64,000 nucleotides of DNA from Streptomyces sp. NBC_01689 (GTDB lineage Bacteria > Actinomycetota > Actinomycetes > Streptomycetales > Streptomycetaceae), in contig NZ_CP109592.1 of the NCBI RefSeq assembly GCF_036250675.1, positions 8,556,001 to 8,620,000 of the forward strand, read 5' to 3'. The position numbers and the translations under genes were made by a program. This document shows, piece by piece, positions 7,531-14,946 of the stretch; the first letter of the stretch is position 1, and each line of letters starts with the position of its first letter. The notes beneath the pieces were generated by a model that was not told the DNA's origin, searched no databases, and worked only from the letters and a program-made list of their open reading frames with translations.

Positions 7531-8798
7531 ACGGGAACCGGAACCCGGCGACGGGAGGCGTGGAGGAGGCGGTCGCCACCGCCTTCCGCGAGGAATGGGG
7601 CCAGGTCGTCGCCACCCTGATCCGGGTGACCGGCGACTGGGACCTCGCCGAGGAGTGCGCGCAGGACGCCTTCGCCCAGGCCCTGGACCGGTGGCGGCGC
7701 GACGGGATTCCGCGCCGCCCCGGGGCCTGGCTGACCACGACCGCGCGCCACCGCGCCCTGGACGTGCTGCGCCGGGAGGCGGTGGGGGCGGAGAAGTTTC
7801 GGGAGGTGGCCGTGCTCGCGCGCGACGAGGGACCGTACGACCCGGACCACGAAGAGGACGGCGGGGTGGCGGACGACCGGCTGCGGCTGATCTTCACCTG
7901 CTGCCACCCCGCGCTGCCGATCGAGGCGCGGGTGGCCCTCACCCTGCGGACGCTGGCCGGGCTGACCACATCCGAGATCGCCCGCTCCTTCCTCGTCCCC
8001 GAGGCGACGATGGCGCAGCGGCTGGTGCGGGCCAAGCGGAAGATCCGCAACGCCGGTATCCCGTACCGCGTCCCGCCCGCCCATCTGCTGCCCGAGCGCA
8101 CCACCGGCGTCCTCGGCGTGGTCTACCTGCTCTTCAACGAGGGGTACGCCGCCACGTCCGGCGCGGACCTGGTGCGTACCCGCCTGTGCGCGGAGGCGAT
8201 CCGGCTCGCCCGGGTGCTGGCCCTGCTGATGCCCGACGAACCCGAAGTGCTCGGACTGCTCGCCCTGTTGCTGCTGCACGACTCCCGCCGGGCGACCCGG
8301 GTGGACACGGCCGGCGAGCTGGTGACACTGGAGGACCAGGACCGCACGGCGTGGGACCGGGCCGCGATCGACGAGGGAGCCGCCCTGCTGGAGACCGCTC
8401 TGCGCCGCGGACGGCCGGGGCCCTATCAGATCCAGGCCGCCATCGCCGCGTGCCACACCACCGCGGCGACGGCCGCGGAGACGGACTGGGCCGACATCGC
8501 CGGACTGTACGGGGAGTTGGCGCGGCTGGTGCCCTCTGCGGTGGTACGGCTCAACCGCGCGGTGGCGGTGGGCATGGCCGAGGGCCCGGCGGCGGGGCTG
8601 GCGCTGGTGGCGGAACTGGAGGGGACCGGCGAGCTGGACGGCTACCATCTGCTCGCCGCCACCCGCGCGGATCTGCTGCGCAGGACGGGACGCGCGGCGG
8701 AGGCGGCCGAGGCGTACGGCAGGGCGCTGGAGCTGGTCGCGAACGCGGCCGAGCGCCGCTTCCTGGAGAAGCGCCTCGCGGAGTGCCGTTCAGCGTAG
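7527..8798 (+). CDS. ECF42-group RNA polymerase sigma factor with C-terminal TPR-like extension
   Basis: 423 aa. Sigma region 2 lies at about residues 12-80 (FREEWGQVVATLIRVTGDWDLAEECAQDAF ... PGAWLTTTARHRALDVLRRE) and region 4 at about 125-175 (LRLIFTCCHPALPIEARVALTLRTLAGLTTSEIARSFLV). The remaining ~240 residues are a helical, TPR-like extension ending in LLRRTGRAAEAAEAYGRALELV. This size and layout, with linked DGPF proteins and no anti-sigma gene, define the ECF42 group, in which the extension is needed for activity. GTG start overlapping the DGPF stop. The upstream promoter motif suggests autoregulation. Confidence 0.92.
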   Translation: MNGNRNPATGGVEEAVATAFREEWGQVVATLIRVTGDWDLAEECAQDAFAQALDRWRRDGIPRRPGAWLTTTARHRALDVLRREAVGAEKFREVAVLARDEGPYDPDHEEDGGVADDRLRLIFTCCHPALPIEARVALTLRTLAGLTTSEIARSFLVPEATMAQRLVRAKRKIRNAGIPYRVPPAHLLPERTTGVLGVVYLLFNEGYAATSGADLVRTRLCAEAIRLARVLALLMPDEPEVLGLLALLLLHDSRRATRVDTAGELVTLEDQDRTAWDRAAIDEGAALLETALRRGRPGPYQIQAAIAACHTTAATAAETDWADIAGLYGELARLVPSAVVRLNRAVAVGMAEGPAAGLALVAELEGTGELDGYHLLAATRADLLRRTGRAAEAAEAYGRALELVANAAERRFLEKRLAECRSA

Positions 8799-8803
8799 GC
8801 GCG

Positions 8804-8830
8804 GCCCGCCGCCGCGGGAGGACGGCGGGC
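8804..8830. terminator. possible bidirectional terminator hairpin
   Basis: Arms GCCCGCCG and CGGCGGGC (8804-8811 and 8823-8830) with an 11-base loop lie between the convergent sigma factor and GH13 genes. There is no T-run, as usual in this GC-rich group. Confidence 0.4.
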
Positions 8831-8888
8831 GCCGACCCGAGCCCGGCCGGGTCACCCCGCCTCGGGTCCCGGCCGGGCCGTCCGCGGC

Positions 8889-10478
8889 TCAGCCGTCGAG
8901 TGCGAAGATCCCGTACCCGAACCCGTCGGCGGTGACCGCAGAGCCGTCGAGGCGGACGCCCGCCGATTCCAGCGGGCGTGCGCCCCGGACGCCGTCGATC
9001 CGGCAACGCGCCCCGCCGCGCGAAGGGTTGAGGACGACGAGGTAGCGGCCGCCGCGCAGATGGACGAAGGGATATCCGGAGTGCAGCACCTCCACGGAGC
9101 CGCCAGGACCGAGTTCCGGTGTGGCGGCACGCAGGGCGACGAGACGGCGTACCAGGTGCAGGAGCGAGGTCTCGTCGGCGCGCTGCGCGGCGACGGTGGG
9201 GCGGTTCGGCGACGGATCGAGGGGGAGGTAGAGACGGTCCGCCGGAGCCTTGGAGAAGCCGGAGTTGGGGCCGTCGTCCCACTGCATCGGGGTGCGTGAA
9301 CCCGCGCGGTTGTAGCGCGGGCCGAGCACACTCCCCTCCTTGTCGGGCAGATCCGGGATGTAGCGCATACCGATCTCGTCGCCGTAGTAGATCGCGGGGA
9401 GGGTCGGCCAGGTGAGCTGGAAGGCGAAGGCGACCGGAAGCTGCTCCGCCGTGCGGGGACCGCAGTTGAGGCGGGAGAAGTCGTGATTGGCGGTCGGCAG
9501 CGAGATGAATCCGTTCGCGCCGAGCGCGCCGGACGCCCGCCGCCAGGCGTCGACGAAGGGCTCGGGCGACCCCAGACCGCTGGGGTCGAAGAAGCAGTCG
9601 AGCGGATCCCAGGCCGTGTTGACCGTCCCGGAGTCGTTGCTCCACAGTGACCGCAGCGCGAGACCGTCCGTGTCGCCGCCGAACTGCAGGAAGAAGTCCG
9701 CGTGGAAGCCCGCCGGGACGGACACCTCCGGCTCACCCCACTCCGAGAGCAGCACGGCGTCCGGATGCGCGCCGTCCAGCCAGTGGCGCAACTCGCCCCA
9801 GACGGCGGCGGTCTCGCGCTTCCCGGGATCGTCCTTGACGAGCGAGGCGGCCATGTCCACCCGGAAGCCGGACAGACCGAGGCCCAGCCAGTGGTCCATG
9901 ATCGCGCGCAGGGCCGCGCGGTTGGCGCGCGGGCCCTCGGCATCGACCGGGCCGCGCCAGGGCTCCGCCGGATCGTCGCGCGCGTAGCCGAAGTTGAGGG
10001 CGGGCTGGAAGGCGAAGAAGTTGGGGAGGTACGCGCCCGGGCGGGTGCCGGGGGAGGGGACGAAGCCGTCCGGGTGGCCCTCGGGAGCCCAGATGTAACG
10101 GTCGTCGGCCGGGTCGTCGGCGGAGGCCGTGAACCACGGGTGCGCGTCGGAGGTGTGACCGGCCACCAGGTCCAGCAGGACCCGGATGCCGCGGCGGCCC
10201 GCCTCGTCCACCAGTCGGGCGAGGTCCTCGGCGGAGCCGTGGCGAGGGGCCACGGCCAGGTAGTCGGAGACGTCGTATCCGGCGTCACGGAACGGCGACA
10301 CGAAGCAGGGGTTGAGCCACACGGTGTTGACGCCCAGCCACGCGAGGTGGTCGAGGCGCTCGGTGATCCCGTCGAAGTCACCGATGCCGTCGCCGTTCGA
10401 GTCGGCGAAGGACTGCGGGTCGATCTGGTAGAAGACGGCGTCGGCCAGCCAGCCGGGGGCGGGACGGAACGAAGTCAT
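8889..10478 (-). CDS. GH13 alpha-glucosidase / alpha-amylase family protein
   Basis: 529 aa, no signal peptide, so intracellular. The (beta/alpha)8 barrel begins WLADAVFYQIDPQSFADSNGDGIGDF. The conserved regions are in order: region I DLVAGHTS (103-110), region II GFRVDMA with nucleophile D208, region III LLSEWG with acid/base E246, region IV TANHD with D333. The first Asn of the usual NH in region I is Gly here. A beta-sandwich C domain follows (GRYLVVLNPSRGG). Oligo-1,6-glucosidase and trehalose-type activities are the likeliest, but specificity cannot be assigned. A weak AAGG lies before the ATG. Confidence 0.87.
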   Translation of the reverse strand: MTSFRPAPGWLADAVFYQIDPQSFADSNGDGIGDFDGITERLDHLAWLGVNTVWLNPCFVSPFRDAGYDVSDYLAVAPRHGSAEDLARLVDEAGRRGIRVLLDLVAGHTSDAHPWFTASADDPADDRYIWAPEGHPDGFVPSPGTRPGAYLPNFFAFQPALNFGYARDDPAEPWRGPVDAEGPRANRAALRAIMDHWLGLGLSGFRVDMAASLVKDDPGKRETAAVWGELRHWLDGAHPDAVLLSEWGEPEVSVPAGFHADFFLQFGGDTDGLALRSLWSNDSGTVNTAWDPLDCFFDPSGLGSPEPFVDAWRRASGALGANGFISLPTANHDFSRLNCGPRTAEQLPVAFAFQLTWPTLPAIYYGDEIGMRYIPDLPDKEGSVLGPRYNRAGSRTPMQWDDGPNSGFSKAPADRLYLPLDPSPNRPTVAAQRADETSLLHLVRRLVALRAATPELGPGGSVEVLHSGYPFVHLRGGRYLVVLNPSRGGARCRIDGVRGARPLESAGVRLDGSAVTADGFGYGIFALDG

Positions 10479-10620
10479 GAAGGGGACCTTAGGTCAGCCT
10501 CCCGGCCGCGCGCTGCCCCACGGTGATCCGAACTGGACCCACGGCCCCGGACGAGGCAGGTGCGTTCCGGGGCTCCACGCGCGTGCCCGGAACCGTCCGG
10601 GCGGCCCCGGACACCGCCGG

Positions 10621-11586
10621 TCACGGACGGCGGGCGGAGCCGAAGCGGCGCTGGTAGGCGGCGGGGCTGATGGACAACTCCCGGGCGAACACCCGCCGCA
10701 GACTCTCGTAGCTGGGGAATCCGGCCAGTGCCGCGGCCCGCGTCGCGGTGTGCCCCTGGTCGAGCAGCGCCTTCGCGATGTCGAACCGGATCGACTCGAC
10801 GTACCGGGCCGGTGTCGTGGACATCTCCTCACGGAACAGCCGGGTCAGATGACGGGGGCTGAGATGGAGGTGCCGGGCGAGTTCGTCGGGGGAGTGGTTC
10901 CCGGCGGGATCCCCCTTCACCCGGTCGACGACGCCCCGCAGGGCCGGGGACCGGGGAGGCGGGCCCTGGAGGGGTGCGGAGAACTGTGACTGGCCGCCGG
11001 CTCGCTGCAGATACACCACCAGGGCGCGGGCGACGTCCCGGCTCAGGTCCGGGCCGTGGTCCTCCTCGACGAGGGCGAGCGCCAGGTCGATGCCGGCGCT
11101 GACGCCCGCCGAGGTGTACGTGGTGCCGTCGCGGACGTGGATGGAGTCGGGTTCGACGCGGGCCTTCGGGTGCCGGGCGGCCAGTTCCCCCGCGACCTTC
11201 CAATGGGTGGTCGCGCGCTTGCCGTCCAGGAGACCGGCGGCACCGAGGACGAACGCGCCCGTGCAGACGGACGCCACCCGCCCGGACCGGCCCGCCAGAT
11301 CCCCCGCGGCCCGGACCAGATCCCGGGTGACGGGCGTGCGCGGATAGATGTCCCCGCCTGGCATCACGAACGTGTCGGGGGCAGGCTCGGAGGTGGGGTC
11401 CCCGTCGACGGCGACCCGGATCCCGATCGAGGACGCGACGTCGGCACCGGTCGTCGACAGCAGGGTGATCCGGTAGTCGGTCCCCAGTCTGTTCGCTTCC
11501 GCGAACACCTCCGCGGGGCCGGCGACGTCCAGCAGTTTGACCCCGTCGTAGACGAGGATCACGACGCGGTGCGGGGCGAGGCTCAC
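10621..11586 (-). CDS. GlxA-type AraC-family regulator (DJ-1/PfpI domain plus HTH)
   Basis: 321 aa, GTG start with GAGGA upstream. Residues 1-180 form a DJ-1/PfpI-like domain (VVILVYDGVKLLDVAGPAEVF, VMPGG, ASVCTGAFVLGAAGLLDGKRATTHW). The Cys of the nucleophile elbow (VCTGAF) is present. Residues ~215-321 are the double helix-turn-helix AraC domain (LARHLHLSPRHLTRLFREEMSTTPARYVESIR ... GFPSYESLRRVFARELSISPAAYQRRF). Such proteins sense small molecules and act as DNA-binding activators. It is divergent from an HD-domain hydrolase gene across 136 bp, which is therefore the most likely target. Confidence 0.9.
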   Translation of the reverse strand: MSLAPHRVVILVYDGVKLLDVAGPAEVFAEANRLGTDYRITLLSTTGADVASSIGIRVAVDGDPTSEPAPDTFVMPGGDIYPRTPVTRDLVRAAGDLAGRSGRVASVCTGAFVLGAAGLLDGKRATTHWKVAGELAARHPKARVEPDSIHVRDGTTYTSAGVSAGIDLALALVEEDHGPDLSRDVARALVVYLQRAGGQSQFSAPLQGPPPRSPALRGVVDRVKGDPAGNHSPDELARHLHLSPRHLTRLFREEMSTTPARYVESIRFDIAKALLDQGHTATRAAALAGFPSYESLRRVFARELSISPAAYQRRFGSARRP

Positions 11587-11722
11587 GGTCCCGTTCCTCA
11601 GGTGTCTGGAATCGAGTGGTTCATGGCCGTCCCGATGCGGCGGCCGAGGTCATGTGGTCGGCACCGTGGGGAGCGGAGAAACCCGCTCCTCGTCACTCAC
11701 CACATCGGAAAGCGTGGACATC

Positions 11723-12361
11723 ATGAACGACATCATCGCAGAGGTGGAAATTCCCGAGACCGCGGCGGTCGCCGAAGCCACCCGATTCCTCCGGGAGACG
11801 ACGGGGCCGCTCCTTTTCCATCACTCCCGGCGGGTCTTTCTCTTCGCCTCCCTGCACGCGCGGAAGCTCGGCCTCCAGCCCGATCCGGAACTCCTCTACA
11901 TCTCCGCGATGTTTCACGACACGGGCCTTTCGACCCCCTTCTCCGACGAGGAACAGCGTTTCGAACTGGACGGCGCCGACCACGCGCGGAAGTTCCTGCT
12001 CGACCGTGGGTTCTCCGCCGGTGCGGCCGAGATCGTCTGGACCACGATCGCCCTGCACACGACACCGGGGATTCCCGGCCGGATGGGCCCGGAGACGGCT
12101 TCCATGAACTTCGGCGTGCTCACCGACGTGCTCGGCTGGGGGCTGGACGGACTCGACGGCGGAGAGGTGGAGGAGATCGTCGCGGCCCACCCGCGCGGGG
12201 AATTCAAGACGGAATTCCTGCGGGCATTCGTCGACGGCCTCAGGAATCGCCCCGACACCACGTACGGAACCGTGAACTCCGACGTGCTGGAACACTTCGT
12301 CCCCGGTTTCCGTCGCACGACCATGGTCGAGCGGATCATGGACGCGCCCTGGCCGAAGTGA
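11723..12361 (+). CDS. HD-domain hydrolase (cyanamide-hydratase-like)
   Basis: 212 aa. Metal-binding HD pattern: H in LLFHHSRRVFLFA, HD in ISAMFHDTGLS, and later His residues in DGADHARKFLL and TIALHTTPGIPG. The long body and the sequence after the HD pair resemble the plant/fungal/actinobacterial cyanamide-hydratase-like HD proteins rather than nucleotide phosphohydrolases, but this is a family resemblance only. ATG at 11723 is preferred over the in-frame GTG at 11714 because GGAAAG at 11707-11712 is better spaced. Divergent from the GlxA-type regulator, which may respond to the substrate. Confidence 0.75.
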   Translation: MNDIIAEVEIPETAAVAEATRFLRETTGPLLFHHSRRVFLFASLHARKLGLQPDPELLYISAMFHDTGLSTPFSDEEQRFELDGADHARKFLLDRGFSAGAAEIVWTTIALHTTPGIPGRMGPETASMNFGVLTDVLGWGLDGLDGGEVEEIVAAHPRGEFKTEFLRAFVDGLRNRPDTTYGTVNSDVLEHFVPGFRRTTMVERIMDAPWPK

Positions 12362-12404
12362 GAAGTGGGAGGGAGGAATGCGGGAAGGTGGCGAAGCGAC
12401 GACG

Positions 12405-12432
12405 CGGGCCCGGCCGCGTCCGACCGGGCCCG
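12405..12432. terminator. bidirectional terminator hairpin
   Basis: A perfect 9-bp stem CGGGCCCGG/CCGGGCCCG with a 10-base loop sits between the convergent HD-hydrolase and histidine-kinase genes. Confidence 0.5.
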
Positions 12433-12490
12433 AAAGCGCTCGCACCCGAAACGTGGCGCGGGCGTCGAAGGCGGCCGGCCGATCGTCCCG

Positions 12491-13891
12491 TCAGACGGCC
12501 GCCCCCGGCCGTCCCGGAACCCGTACCGTGAAGCACGCGCCGCCCTCCGGTCCGTGCCCCCGCGCCGTCACCGACCCTCCCAGGCGCTGCGCGAGGCGGT
12601 GGACGATGGCGAGGCCGAGGCCGGTCCCGACCGGCCGGACCCCCTGGTACCGGGCGTGCAGGGTGCCGCGTTCGAAGGCGACCGCGGCGTCCTCGGCCGT
12701 CAGCCCGGGACCGCCGTCGCGGACCTGGATCCGCGCACCGTCGCCGTCCCGGGCGAGGGCCAGCACCAGGGGCGCGCCCGCCGGGGTCACCCGCAGGGCG
12801 TTCTCGGCGAGGCCGTCGATGATCTGGCGGACCCGTACGCCGTCCGTCTCGACGGTCAGGGGTCCGTCCGGCCGCTCGACACGGAAGATCACCCCGTGCC
12901 GCGCGCAGCGGCCCGCCCAGACCGTGCCCGCCTTCCCGACCAGCGCGTCCAGGTCCACGGGCCGGGTCTCGACACGGAAGTCGTCGGTCTCCAGATGGGC
13001 CAGATCCAGCAGGTCCCGTACGAAGCGTTCGAGGCGCCGGGTCTCGCCGAGCAGCGTCTCGCCCACCGCGGGGAGTTCCTCGGGCCCGATCACCCCGTCG
13101 GCGAGCGCCTCCGCGTAGCCCATGGTCGCGGTGAGCGGGGTGCGCAGCTCGTGCGAGACCGAGAGGAGGAACTCCCGCTGCCGGTTCTCGCTGTGCGCCA
13201 GTGCCTCGTCGAGGACGTTCAACGCACCGGTGAGATCCGTCAGTTCCCGGGGTCCGCCGGGCGCGGCCCGCAGCCCGCGCTCCCCCTCGGCCAGCCTCCG
13301 CGCCGTCGTCGCGGCCGTCCTGAGCGGGCGGGACAGGCGCCGGGCCAGCAGCAGTCCGGCGAGGCCGCCGCCGAGCAGACCCACCGCGAGCGGGACCGGC
13401 AGCGCCCTGCGCATCCGGGCCACGCTGTCGTGGACGACGAGGTACGGCTGGGTGAGTACGACGGCACCGCCGCCGGGCGTGGGGCGTCCCTCGACCAGCA
13501 CCCGCGTGCCGTCGAGGGACGCCTCCGCGGACACCGCCTTCCCGTCGAGCAGCCTCGCCCGGGTCCGGTCGTCCACGGCGGCGGTCGCCGGACCCACGGT
13601 CCGCCCGCCCGGAGCGACGACCGCGACCTGCTGTCCGTTGGAGCCCGCGAGCCGCTGTTCGCGGTCGAGCAGGAGCTCCGAGAGGGCGGGCGTCCGGCTC
13701 AGCACCTCGGCCTGGCGCCCGAGTTGATCGCGCTGCTGGGCCTCGGCACCGGTACGGACGAGGTACCAGGCGGTGACACCCGTGAGCACCACGGCGACCA
13801 GCGCGACCGCAGTCGTGACCAGGGTGATGTCGCGGGTGATCGGGCCGGGCCGCCGCCACGGCCGGACGCGGCCGGGCCTGGGAACCCTCAC
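12491..13891 (-). CDS. membrane sensor histidine kinase
   Basis: 466 aa from the GTG at 13891, which overlaps the response-regulator stop (GTGA). Two membrane helices (ITLVTTAVALVAVVLTGVTAWYLV and PVPLAVGLLGGGLAGLLLA) enclose an extracytoplasmic sensor of ~140 residues. Then come a HAMP linker, the phospho-acceptor H-box SVSHELRTPLTATMGY, the N-box GLAENALRVTP and the ATP-lid motifs VRDGGPGLT and GTGLGLAIVHRLA. It phosphorylates the OmpR-type partner encoded just upstream. The signal is unknown, though the adjacent exporter suggests envelope or drug stress. Confidence 0.92.
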   Translation of the reverse strand: MRVPRPGRVRPWRRPGPITRDITLVTTAVALVAVVLTGVTAWYLVRTGAEAQQRDQLGRQAEVLSRTPALSELLLDREQRLAGSNGQQVAVVAPGGRTVGPATAAVDDRTRARLLDGKAVSAEASLDGTRVLVEGRPTPGGGAVVLTQPYLVVHDSVARMRRALPVPLAVGLLGGGLAGLLLARRLSRPLRTAATTARRLAEGERGLRAAPGGPRELTDLTGALNVLDEALAHSENRQREFLLSVSHELRTPLTATMGYAEALADGVIGPEELPAVGETLLGETRRLERFVRDLLDLAHLETDDFRVETRPVDLDALVGKAGTVWAGRCARHGVIFRVERPDGPLTVETDGVRVRQIIDGLAENALRVTPAGAPLVLALARDGDGARIQVRDGGPGLTAEDAAVAFERGTLHARYQGVRPVGTGLGLAIVHRLAQRLGGSVTARGHGPEGGACFTVRVPGRPGAAV

Positions 13892-14574
13892 CGTGCCGGG
13901 TCCGTCGCGCTGTAGCCGACGCCCCGCACGGTCCGGATGGGACTGGCGTCGCCGAGCTTGGCCCGCAGTTGCGCGACATGGACGTCCACGGTGCGGCTGC
14001 CCCGGTAGTCGGCCTGCCCCCACACCTGGGAGAGAAGCTGCTCACGGGGGAAGACCCGGCCGGGGTGGCGCAGCAGATGGGCGAGCAGGTCGAACTCGGT
14101 GGCCGTGAGGTCCACGGGCCGTCCGTCGGCCTCGGCGGTCCGGCGGACCGGGTCGACCGCGACCCGGCCGACGCGCCGGGCCGTCGCCTCGGGCGGTCCG
14201 GCGGCGCGGCGCAGCACCGTCTTGACGCGGGCGACCAGTTCCCGGGGCGAGAAGGGTTTGGTGACGTAGTCGTCCGCGCCGAGTTCCAGCCCGAGCACGC
14301 GATCGGCCTCGTCGTCGCGCGCCGTGACGAGCAGCACGGGCGTCCAGTCGCCGTCCTCGCGCAGTCGGCGGCACACCTCGACCCCGTCGAGACCCGGCAG
14401 CGCGATGTCCAGGACGATCGCCGCGGGACGCAGCCGGCGAGCCGCCGCGAGTCCCGCCCGGCCGTCGGTCTCGACGTGCACGCCGAAGCCCTCGCGGCTC
14501 AGATACAGCCGCTGCAGGTCGGCGATGTGCCGTTCGTCCTCGACGACCAGCACGAGGCCCTTGCTGTCCGGCAT
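13888..14574 (-). CDS. OmpR/PhoB-family response regulator
   Basis: 228 aa. The receiver domain has acidic pocket VVEDE, phospho-acceptor Asp in IVLDIALPG, Thr in LVTARDD and Lys in DYVTKPFSP. The winged-helix output domain (RTAEADGRPVDLTATEFDLLAHLLRHPGRVFPREQLLSQVWG ... VDVHVAQLRAKLGDASPIRTVRGVGY) is of the OmpR type. ATG start with AGGAG ten bases upstream. Co-translated with the kinase. The 372-bp region separating it from the MMPL gene contains direct repeats of the kind OmpR-family regulators bind. Confidence 0.93.
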   Translation of the reverse strand: MPDSKGLVLVVEDERHIADLQRLYLSREGFGVHVETDGRAGLAAARRLRPAAIVLDIALPGLDGVEVCRRLREDGDWTPVLLVTARDDEADRVLGLELGADDYVTKPFSPRELVARVKTVLRRAAGPPEATARRVGRVAVDPVRRTAEADGRPVDLTATEFDLLAHLLRHPGRVFPREQLLSQVWGQADYRGSRTVDVHVAQLRAKLGDASPIRTVRGVGYSATDPAR

Positions 14575-14802
14575 GCGGTGCTGCTCCTCGTCCTCCGCGC
14601 ACCGGTATCCGTGCGGGACTCGTGCGGGGTGTCGCGTACGGGGTCGTCCTGGGTCGGACCGGTCCGTGCCGGGCGGCGCGGCTTCCGCGCGGCCCGGGGG
14701 ACTCCGCACGCGGGCGGGGCCGACGGGTCGCACGGGAGGTGCCGTGCGCAGGCGGGCGGTGCGGGGTCCCCCTGCGTCACGACCGGTGGCTCGGTGGTCA
14801 TC

Positions 14803-14835
14803 CCGTACGGGTGACCGTACGGGTGACCGTACGGG
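14803..14835. repeat. three tandem 12-bp repeats in a divergent promoter region
   Basis: CCGTACGGGTGA is repeated twice in full (14803-14814, 14815-14826) and a third time as CCGTACGGG (14827-14835). Each copy contains the palindrome CCGTACGG. The array lies between the response-regulator and MMPL genes and could be a regulator-binding array or simply a slippage repeat. Confidence 0.6.
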
Positions 14836-14889
14836 CATCCGATGCTAGCCCGGAGCGGTCGCGCCCAGGACCCCCGCCCGTGCGCCCTG

Positions 14890-14929
14890 ACATTCCTCGA
14901 ACATTCCGCTGACCCACCGCTCACCTGCG
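14890..14929 (+). promoter_or_regulatory. candidate OmpR-type response-regulator binding repeats upstream of the MMPL gene
   Basis: ACATTCC occurs at 14890 and again exactly 11 bp later at 14901. Two further related units, GCTGACC at 14908 and GCTCACC at 14919, are also 11 bp apart. An 11-bp spacing (one helical turn) is the classic layout of OmpR/PhoP direct-repeat boxes. The site ends 18 bp before the MMPL start codon. Confidence 0.45.
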
Positions 14930-14946
14930 GCTTCCATGATCCCGTC

